A stretch of 27,418 nucleotides of DNA, taken from positions 1 through 27,418 of the forward strand of contig CAKSPN010000003.1 in assembly GCA_934481375.1 (NCBI GenBank), given 5' to 3'. The notes beneath the pieces were generated by a model that saw only the letters and a list, made by a program, of their open reading frames with translations, was not told where the DNA came from and did no database searches. This stretch comes from an uncultured Clostridia bacterium (GTDB lineage: Bacteria; Bacillota; Clostridia; UBA1381). The position numbers and the translations under genes are program-made. Below are positions 1-7,520 of the stretch, in pieces (position 1 is the stretch's first letter; every line of letters starts with the position of its first letter).

Positions 1-555
1 ATTAAGTACATAGATGACGATACTTCGAGCATCGTACTTGCAAACAATAACTCATTTACGGTAAGCAACGATTTTATAAAGGAACAGGGTATAGACGTAA
101 ACTTCTATATCAAGTACAGAGCAACAAGAGGCTGTAAGGAGTCTATCATAATTTACGATAAGAAAGACTTCTCGGGAGATTCAAGCACATGGCAGACGGA
201 TACATGGTCATCTGCTGCGGGCGAGGGTCTGTACAAAGCGGACGATCTCTCCTACAGAAACGATTACGTTGTTCAGTTCATAGTGGACGGTCAGCTTACC
301 GATACGTATAAGTTTAAGGACAGAGGTATTACGGACGGCGATCCGTGTATCGCATACCGTCATGACAGAAACACCTTTAAGAGCGTTACAATGAGATACG
401 GAACAAATGATAATGTAAGCTATCAGAGAGAATACAGAGGCGCAAAGACAATGAACCTTAGAAAAGGCGACAATATCTGGTTCTATCTTGACAGCAACAG
501 AGAAATATCATGGTTCATATTTGAGGACGGCCCCGACAGCTACGAGTTAGACTGA
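1..555 (+). CDS. C-terminal part of an unidentified, probably surface-associated protein (5' end outside window)
   Basis: The frame is open from the first base to a TGA at 553-555, giving 184 residues with no start inside the window that must be used; an ATG at 283 is internal. I do not recognise the family. The visible part is hydrophilic, rich in Asp, Tyr, Asn and Arg, with alternating polar and aromatic residues that suggest beta-sandwich structure, and it has no membrane segment or SLH repeat at its C-terminus. It lies 78 bases upstream of, and in the same orientation as, three genes for secreted proteins, so it is probably another exported protein of that locus; this is inference from position. 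An S-layer or SLH protein with an N-terminal anchor would fit, but the N-terminus is not seen. Confidence 0.8.
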   Translation: MKYIDDDTSSIVLANNNSFTVSNDFIKEQGIDVNFYIKYRATRGCKESIIIYDKKDFSGDSSTWQTDTWSSAAGEGLYKADDLSYRNDYVVQFIVDGQLTDTYKFKDRGITDGDPCIAYRHDRNTFKSVTMRYGTNDNVSYQREYRGAKTMNLRKGDNIWFYLDSNREISWFIFEDGPDSYELD

Positions 556-565
556 TTTCAGGTAT

Positions 566-597
566 GTACGGCACAAGGCTTAAGCTTTGCGCCGTAC
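566..597 (+). promoter_or_regulatory. Intercistronic inverted repeat (RNA hairpin)
   Basis: Two 16-base arms (gtacggcacaaggctt and aagctttgcgccgtac) pair with one G-T wobble and one A-C mismatch and almost no loop. There is no T-run after it, so it does not look like a full intrinsic terminator; it could act as an mRNA-stabilising or partially terminating hairpin between the upstream gene and the one starting at 634. Confidence 0.5.
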
Positions 598-633
598 TCC
601 GGAACAGCATAGGAAAGGAGTCAATGCTATAAG

Positions 634-3600
634 ATGAAAAATGGTTTTTTAAAGAGATTGTGTGCGGCGTCGCTTGCGGTTATGATGACGCTTGTCGCAT
701 CGGAAGCCGTTCTTGCGGACGTTATTCAGATTGATTTGGACGAGTTTTTAAATCATCAGAGACTGTATAAACAGAATTTCTCATATGTTGATTTAAGAAG
801 CGTTACAAACAGAGCCTGGGCGGACGATGTTGCCGGCGACGGAAAAGGCGGCTGGTCGGATCAGGGCCCGAGTAACGATATGTCGTGTATGAATACTTAC
901 GGTATACAGACAATGTACGGCATAAACTTTGACATAATAAATCCTAAGGAGAATAACGGTACATCGTGTATAATGCTGAAAGGTATGGGCGATACATACC
1001 TGCAGACCGACGTTACAATTCCCGTAAACGCAAAAGCAAAGGGTATATACTTCCTGCACACGGCACCGTACGGAACCGATAAGTTTAATGACATCGGTAC
1101 ATATACGATTGTTTTTGCCGACGGCAGTGAAGACGTTATCAAGGTTTCGGACGGCGATAACGTATTCAACTGGTGGGGCGAGGGCGTTTCAGACCATGCC
1201 GTAACGGTTTGGACGGGAAATAACTCCTCGGCAATTGTCGGACTTGATATGTTCCCGTATTCGCTCGGCGAAGAAAAGGAAATTAAAGAAATTAAGGTAC
1301 ACACAAACGGTGAAACAACACCGTATCTCGGTATTGCGGCTATCACGCTTACCGATACAGACCCGTATCTTCCGGCAAAGAAACCCGAGGATATAGGAAA
1401 TCCCGATGTTTCGGAATGGTTCCCGTATATAGATAATCAGGACGCCGAAACAAGATTCGGAACAGCCATAGACGCGTCAAATATGCTCGAAAAGCCTTCG
1501 GGTACGCACGGTCATGTGACTATAGACGGCGATAAGTTCATATTTGAGGACGGAACGGAGTTCCGTATGTGGGGAACGGTTGTCGGCGGTCTTGCCGTGT
1601 ATCCGACTCATAAAGAGGCAGAGGCAAACGCAAAAATGCTTGCTTTGCAGGGCTTTAACACAGTCCGTTTTCATGCTACGTCGACGGGCATCAATTCAAA
1701 CGTGGGATATGAGCGTGTTAATTCACGTGACAGACAGGCAAGCTATATATCTCCCGACAGTATGGACAGATTTGCATACTTTATAAGCGAGCTTAAGAAA
1801 AACGGTATTTATTACGGATTAGACTTAACTCCCGCTCCGTTATATCGTGATAACGACGTTAAGTATTTTGATCAGATTAGCGGCTGGCATTCTTTGCATT
1901 GGTTTGACCCCGATACGATGAAAAGGCGCGAAAGTCTTGCAAAACAGTGGCTCACGTGGAAAAATCCGTATACCGGTCTTTCCATTGCCGAGGATCCGTC
2001 CGCAATATGGGTTTCGTATTGTAACGAGTGCTCGATATTCAAAAATAACACAGGCCCCGATAAGGCGAATGATTATTACAGAAAAGAACTGCAGAATTAC
2101 TACAACGAATGGCTCAGAGAAAAATATCCGAGCCGTGAGGCGCTTGAATATGCATGGTATGATCCTTCAAGCGACGGAAAAGGCTTGGAGGCTGATGAAG
2201 ACCCGTATGACGGAGACGGTACGGTCAAAGTCGGAAACAATAAGGGTGAACGAAAAATGTTCAACTCCAAGCGAGATGATGACAACATAGAGTTCTTTAT
2301 AGACGTTGAGCAAAAGTCGATAAAGAGTATGCAGGACAGTATACACGAGTATGCGCCGAAGCTTTTGGTACACGGCTCAACAACGTGTCTGACCGGCGAC
2401 GAACATTCCGCTCCGCTATACAGCGCTGCAAAGGCCGGACAGTTCGTATCGTATCAGTGTTACTGGTATCTGCCGATCGGAAACGGCGAAAGAATGGTTA
2501 AAGGTACAACAACCGGTTCAACACCGCCCGTTTCAAGTATGACAAAGGACGATAAGTTCCTCGGCATGATGGGTTACCTTGCGGCAAGAAAAGTATACGG
2601 CGAGCCGTATCTTATCACCGAGTGGGACGCCAGCCAGCCTAACCCATGGAGATGTGAAAACAATCTTGAAATGATTGCGCTGACTTGTCAGAACAGATGG
2701 AATCCGTTCTGGTTTGCTTGGCAGAACGTAACGCCGGACCTTGCATACAACACAGACTCTACACAAATCTGGAACCTCGGCGGACATCAGATTAACCGCC
2801 GTCCCGAAGCGATAGCCGTAATGCCTATTCTTGCGAGAATGGTATACAGAGGCGACGTAAAAGAGGCTGAAAAAGGCTATTACGTAAGACGTTTCTATGA
2901 GCAGAAAAAAGGTCTGACAGATACGTTTGATATGCGATACAGCGTGGCGGGTCAGTCCAGCGTGGTATTTGACGATATTGCTTTTGATGAAAATTATACC
3001 GATAATGACGTTATAAAGCTTGTCAGGTACGGCGAAAAGACAGGCGAGTATATGTCTTACTTAGACCAGATAAAGCTTGATTACAATAAGAAGATATTCT
3101 ATGTAAACACAGACAGAACTCAGGCAATCGCAGGCTATATCGGAAAGGAAACAACCGAGCTTGACGACGTTATTTTCGATATGGACTCGCAGAACAACCA
3201 CGGTTCGGTTTATCTGCAGTCGCTTACGGACGACGCTATAACCGACTCGGAGCATCTGATATTCGTTTATGCGGCTGACGCAAGAAATACGGGTCAGGAG
3301 ATGTCTGCCGACGGACGTGTTGTTGAAAACGGCGGTAAAGGACCCGTACAGGTTCAGCCGATGTACGGCAGAGTTACGTTAAAATCAAAGGATAACTACG
3401 TAATATATATGCTTGACGAAAACGGTAAGCGCGAGGGTTCAAGAACCGCAAAGCATGACGAAAACGGTCTTGCATACTTTGATGTAAACAAAGAGGACAG
3501 AACTTTCTATTATGAAATAGAAAGAACTTCAAAATCAAATTCGGAATACGCTCCGAACAAGATTACTTTCCTCCCCGAAGGCATATTTGACGATATGTTC

Positions 3601-4125
3601 ACAGACCTCGGCAAATACGAGCCGTACAAGAAGGAAATAGAGAGAACTGCTCTTGAAGATTACATCAAGCCGATGTCCGACAAGGAATTCTTCCCGGAAC
3701 AGCCGCTTACAAGAGGCGAGGCAGTTAAGCTTTTGTCAACAATATTCAAGTTCGTTTCGTCAGATGAAGACCCCGGCTTTACAGATGTTAAAAAAGGTCA
3801 TCTCTATTATGACGAGGTTGCAAAAGCCGCTGCGGCAGGGATGATTAACGGCTACGGAAACGAAGCCTTCAGACCTGACGACGCAATTACAAAAGAAGAT
3901 TTCCTCACAATGGTTTACAGAGGCATTAAGACAACAAATATGCTTCACAGTGACGAAAGAGGAAAAACAACCCCGAATCTTTCAAACGTTTCGGATTATG
4001 CAAAGGAAGCGGTAGAGGTACTCACAAAGAGAGGCTACTGCGATGAAATTAACAGCCTTAACCTTAAAGACTCTGCAAACAGAGCCGAGGCGGCTGTAAT
4101 GGTTTACAGAATTCTGTGGGAATAG
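634..4125 (+). CDS. Secreted GH-A-clan glycoside hydrolase (GH5-like) with C-terminal SLH anchor
   Basis: This 1163-residue protein is predicted to be an extracellular cell-wall-anchored glycosidase; the substrate is not known. Residues 1-28 form a signal peptide ending ...EAVLA before Asp29. Residues about 30-240 look like a beta-sandwich carbohydrate-binding module (GGWSDQGPSND, then YFLHTAPYG and ADGS motifs). The catalytic domain begins near residue 275 and has the clan GH-A pattern: an Asn-Glu pair (N464-E465, in VSYCNECS) as candidate acid/base and E663 (LITEWD) as candidate nucleophile. A beta-rich domain with an NTG motif follows. Three SLH-type repeats fill about 1000-1163, which normally bind the pyruvylated secondary wall polymer. 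The ribosome site AAAGGAG lies 13 bases before the ATG. The protein is paralogous to the one at 7521. The exact GH family is uncertain. Confidence 0.85.
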   Translation: MKNGFLKRLCAASLAVMMTLVASEAVLADVIQIDLDEFLNHQRLYKQNFSYVDLRSVTNRAWADDVAGDGKGGWSDQGPSNDMSCMNTYGIQTMYGINFDIINPKENNGTSCIMLKGMGDTYLQTDVTIPVNAKAKGIYFLHTAPYGTDKFNDIGTYTIVFADGSEDVIKVSDGDNVFNWWGEGVSDHAVTVWTGNNSSAIVGLDMFPYSLGEEKEIKEIKVHTNGETTPYLGIAAITLTDTDPYLPAKKPEDIGNPDVSEWFPYIDNQDAETRFGTAIDASNMLEKPSGTHGHVTIDGDKFIFEDGTEFRMWGTVVGGLAVYPTHKEAEANAKMLALQGFNTVRFHATSTGINSNVGYERVNSRDRQASYISPDSMDRFAYFISELKKNGIYYGLDLTPAPLYRDNDVKYFDQISGWHSLHWFDPDTMKRRESLAKQWLTWKNPYTGLSIAEDPSAIWVSYCNECSIFKNNTGPDKANDYYRKELQNYYNEWLREKYPSREALEYAWYDPSSDGKGLEADEDPYDGDGTVKVGNNKGERKMFNSKRDDDNIEFFIDVEQKSIKSMQDSIHEYAPKLLVHGSTTCLTGDEHSAPLYSAAKAGQFVSYQCYWYLPIGNGERMVKGTTTGSTPPVSSMTKDDKFLGMMGYLAARKVYGEPYLITEWDASQPNPWRCENNLEMIALTCQNRWNPFWFAWQNVTPDLAYNTDSTQIWNLGGHQINRRPEAIAVMPILARMVYRGDVKEAEKGYYVRRFYEQKKGLTDTFDMRYSVAGQSSVVFDDIAFDENYTDNDVIKLVRYGEKTGEYMSYLDQIKLDYNKKIFYVNTDRTQAIAGYIGKETTELDDVIFDMDSQNNHGSVYLQSLTDDAITDSEHLIFVYAADARNTGQEMSADGRVVENGGKGPVQVQPMYGRVTLKSKDNYVIYMLDENGKREGSRTAKHDENGLAYFDVNKEDRTFYYEIERTSKSNSEYAPNKITFLPEGIFDDMFTDLGKYEPYKKEIERTALEDYIKPMSDKEFFPEQPLTRGEAVKLLSTIFKFVSSDEDPGFTDVKKGHLYYDEVAKAAAAGMINGYGNEAFRPDDAITKEDFLTMVYRGIKTTNMLHSDERGKTTPNLSNVSDYAKEAVEVLTKRGYCDEINSLNLKDSANRAEAAVMVYRILWE

Positions 4126-4135
4126 GAGGAAGCTT

Positions 4136-7100
4136 ATGAAGAAAATTGCATTGCTGTTATCGGCAGTTATGTCAATTTCTCTTCTCCCGACCATAAGCTT
4201 TGCGGCAGGGAATACCATATCCACTGCCGCAGAGCTGCAGAATTTCAGAGACAGCGTTAATAACGGAAACACTTACGAGGGTCAAACTGTTACGCTTGCG
4301 GCACAGGTTGACCTTTCAAGTATCAGCTGGAATTCTATAGGTACGGAAGAACATCCATTTAAGGGAACATTTGACGGCGGCGGAAAAACCGTTACGGGTC
4401 TTAACGCCGAAACCGAAGATATGTATGCCGGACTTTTCGGCTACAACAGCGGAACAATTAAAAACCTCAACGTGGAAACGACAGAAAACGGAGTAAGGCA
4501 GAGCTTAAGCATAGAAACAGGTGTGGAAAAGAAATCGAAGCATATGTTCGGCGGTGCGGTTGCGGCGTATAATACGGGTAACATCTCAAACTGTACGGCA
4601 AAGGGTCTGGTTTACGGCTATAACCAATATTCATATATGGCGTCGGGCGGTATTTGCGGTATGAACAAGGGTACAATCTCAAACTGCGAAAATTCCGCAC
4701 GTGTATATGTGAATCAATGGGTTGATTATACAAAGCTTTACGGCGACGCATATGCCGGAGGTATATGCGCAATAAACGAAGGGTTTGTTGCCGATTCATC
4801 TTCAAACGCACAAGGTAAAACCTATGCGGATCAGCCGTATATCGAGGAGGCTGCAGGCATATATGCATCGTCAAGATTTGCCTCGGCAATCGCCGGCGGC
4901 GGTGTGGGCGATAACAGAGGAACTGTTTCAAGCGTGTCCTCAAGCGGAACAGTGCATGCTAATATAAATTTTGCCGTAGGTGAAATGTCATACGCGTACG
5001 CAGGCGGCATATGCGGCAGTAATACCGGAACGGTTTCGGGCTCGACCTCGGAGTGTTATATAACTTCTCAGCAACATTCCAATACGGACGATAAAAGAAG
5101 AAACTTTCTGATGAGCGGCGGTATAAGCGGCTACAACAAAGGCGAGCTTTCGGGGAATACTTTTAACGGACTCGTTACGGCAGGTACGGACATTAATTCG
5201 AGTGTAGTCGCATATACAGGCGGTGTGTGCGGATATAACTACGGTACAATTTCCGACTGCGAATTCGGCGCAAATGCAAAAATTACGGACGGCAGGCTTA
5301 CAAAGGTGCACCGATGGACAAACGACTATTCGCCCGATTACGCCGGCGGAATATGCGGATATAACGACAAAGGCACGATAACGCAGTGCCGTGCAAAAGG
5401 CAAGCTTTATCCGAGAGAATATTTCGCAAATGATAATAACAAGTATTACGGCGGAATAGTAGGCGAGAATAACGGTACTGTTTCGGTATCGTATTCAATG
5501 ACCGATATTATCCTTGACGGCGACAGCGCTATTCTGATAGGGTACGGACTTAACATCAACAAAAAAGCCGAGGACGCCGCAACGGACAGCAAAGTATATG
5601 CAGGCGGACTTTCCGGCAATAACAACGGAATAATAGAAAACTGCTATCATTATACTACGTCAACAAACAGTATGAAAGCATATAATGTCGGCGGACTTTC
5701 AGGCATAAACAGCGGTTTGCTGGAAAACTGCCACGCAAACTGTACCGTGGACGCATCACTTATCGGAAACGGAAAGGGTATTTGTCCCGAGAACAACGGT
5801 ATGGTAAACAGTTGCTATTTCAGAATAGATTCGCTTGATGATGATATTTCCGAAGCGAAAAAGACGGTTGCGCAGATGCGTAACAAAGCAACGTTTGTAA
5901 ACTGGCCGTTCGATGTATGCTGGACCATTAAAGGTACCGTAAACAGAGGTAATCCGAGCTTTATCACGGGACAATATGCGTTCTCGGGCGGCGAAGGAAC
6001 GGAGCAGTCGCCGTATATCGTAAAAACGGCTGCGGATTTGTACAGTATGCGTTTTTACAAGGACGCGTCGTACATAGTCGCAAACGATATTGAATATCCC
6101 TACGAGTGGAGTCCGATGGGCAGTATTGCCGATCCGTTCACGGGTAAAATCGACGGCAATTACTGCACAGTTAAGGTTTCTTCAATAAACGGCTTGTTCG
6201 GCAATTGCGGACTTGTCGGCTACGGAAACGGCTGTGATATTAAAAATATCACCGTGAAATCCGATAACCCGATAACGGTTCATGACAACAAATCAACGGG
6301 CATAGCATATGCCGGTATGATTATAGCGCAGGGAACGGACGTAAATATTGAAAACTGTACATTTGACGGAAATATCACAATTTCCGCACCGTTCGCTTAT
6401 GCCGGCGCCATTGCCGGAGATGTGAACGGCGCTGTCAAAGGCTGCCGCAGTTTCGGAACGCTTACGGCAAGCGGTTCGGAATTTAAGAATATGACTTTGG
6501 GCGGTATTTTGGGCAGAATAAACGGCTCGGCGCTTGCATCGGAGTCGTCCGTGACGATAAATGCGGGCGGACTTGCCGATATGGCTTACGCAAATGTAGG
6601 CGGTGTGGCAGGTATGGTACAGGGCGAGATGACAAACTGCTGTTACAACGGCACGGTTTCAAACAATGCTGAGTCGCCGTCCTCATACACGGGCGGAGCG
6701 GCAGGTCTTGTTGACGGCGATATAAATACCACATATGCAGACGCAGCGCTTTCATCATCAAGCGCGGAAGCCGGCGGTGTTGCGGCAAAGCAGTACAACG
6801 GTATTGAATTCGAGTCATACTTCAATCATACCACATCAGCCGATTCGGGCATAGGTACGCCGACAGACTCGGCGGAATTTACGGCAGACGGTCTTTTGGG
6901 AACGTTTAAGGCGTATAATGATTCGGATTACATCTGGACAGCCGACAAAACGAGCGGTAAAATGACGCTGCTGCATGTAAATCCTGTTTGGACAATAGCG
7001 GACGGATTTACAAAATGCAGTTTTGAGTCAAATTCCGATACGTGCGAAATTTACTACACAACGGACGGCTCAAATCCCATAGGCAGCGGAACCAAGTATA

Positions 7101-7507
7101 CAGAACCGTTCTTCTGCAATGTTTCGGATTTGAAATACTATGCAAAAGACAACGGCTCGTCAACGGGAATATTTGGTTATTCTCCGTCGCCAAAGCGCCT
7201 GTATCCGATGCAGTTTACGCAAGCTCCGACAAACGGCAGCGGCGCGGTAATCACAAAGGAAAATATCGCGTCTTCCGATACGATAAACGTGCAGTTCCTT
7301 TCGGACGTGGCAGTGAATTCAAAAGTATATCTTGCTCTTTATGATGAAAACGGTATTATAAAATACGCAAGCTGTGCCGATAAGTCGATTGTTAAAGGCG
7401 AAAACGTAATTCAGTTTACAAACGTAAAAACGGACGGTGTGTCGGGAGTGCGTATATTCGTATGGGATACGGCGCTTGTACCGTACACTCCGGAATTAAA
7501 GTTTTAG
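4136..7507 (+). CDS. Large secreted GLUG-repeat protein with chitobiase-C-terminal-like domain
   Basis: This 1123-residue protein has a signal peptide (about residues 1-23, ending SFA). About 18-19 imperfect GLUG-type repeats of the form GGICGxNxGTISNC follow, in two blocks: about 13 repeats in the first part, then a spacer, then 5-6 in the second. Each block opens with a segment typical of such proteins (TAAELQNFRD; TAADLYSMRF). Repeats of this kind are expected to form an elongated beta-solenoid. Residues about 952-1020 (IYYTTDGSNP) match the small C-terminal domain of chitobiase/hexosaminidase-like proteins. The last 85 or so residues form a beta-sandwich ending VRIFVWDTALVPYTPELKF. No catalytic motif and no SLH repeat are visible, so it is probably a glycan-binding or adhesive partner of the flanking enzymes. 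The TAG stop of the previous gene is part of its TAGGAGG ribosome site. Confidence 0.85.
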   Translation: MKKIALLLSAVMSISLLPTISFAAGNTISTAAELQNFRDSVNNGNTYEGQTVTLAAQVDLSSISWNSIGTEEHPFKGTFDGGGKTVTGLNAETEDMYAGLFGYNSGTIKNLNVETTENGVRQSLSIETGVEKKSKHMFGGAVAAYNTGNISNCTAKGLVYGYNQYSYMASGGICGMNKGTISNCENSARVYVNQWVDYTKLYGDAYAGGICAINEGFVADSSSNAQGKTYADQPYIEEAAGIYASSRFASAIAGGGVGDNRGTVSSVSSSGTVHANINFAVGEMSYAYAGGICGSNTGTVSGSTSECYITSQQHSNTDDKRRNFLMSGGISGYNKGELSGNTFNGLVTAGTDINSSVVAYTGGVCGYNYGTISDCEFGANAKITDGRLTKVHRWTNDYSPDYAGGICGYNDKGTITQCRAKGKLYPREYFANDNNKYYGGIVGENNGTVSVSYSMTDIILDGDSAILIGYGLNINKKAEDAATDSKVYAGGLSGNNNGIIENCYHYTTSTNSMKAYNVGGLSGINSGLLENCHANCTVDASLIGNGKGICPENNGMVNSCYFRIDSLDDDISEAKKTVAQMRNKATFVNWPFDVCWTIKGTVNRGNPSFITGQYAFSGGEGTEQSPYIVKTAADLYSMRFYKDASYIVANDIEYPYEWSPMGSIADPFTGKIDGNYCTVKVSSINGLFGNCGLVGYGNGCDIKNITVKSDNPITVHDNKSTGIAYAGMIIAQGTDVNIENCTFDGNITISAPFAYAGAIAGDVNGAVKGCRSFGTLTASGSEFKNMTLGGILGRINGSALASESSVTINAGGLADMAYANVGGVAGMVQGEMTNCCYNGTVSNNAESPSSYTGGAAGLVDGDINTTYADAALSSSSAEAGGVAAKQYNGIEFESYFNHTTSADSGIGTPTDSAEFTADGLLGTFKAYNDSDYIWTADKTSGKMTLLHVNPVWTIADGFTKCSFESNSDTCEIYYTTDGSNPIGSGTKYTEPFFCNVSDLKYYAKDNGSSTGIFGYSPSPKRLYPMQFTQAPTNGSGAVITKENIASSDTINVQFLSDVAVNSKVYLALYDENGIIKYASCADKSIVKGENVIQFTNVKTDGVSGVRIFVWDTALVPYTPELKF

Positions 7508-7520
7508 GAGGTAACGGCAA

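Noticed and set aside
4467..4943. Long antisense frame (158 codons) inside the GLUG gene, and similar antisense frames elsewhere
   Set aside because: Arg/His/Pro-rich translation, no ribosome site and no family features; it is a shadow of the repetitive coding sequence.
4136..7507. Tandem DNA repeats in the GLUG gene as a recombination or phase-variation site
   Set aside because: The repeats are similar only at protein level; the DNA copies are too diverged, and no short tract likely to slip was seen.
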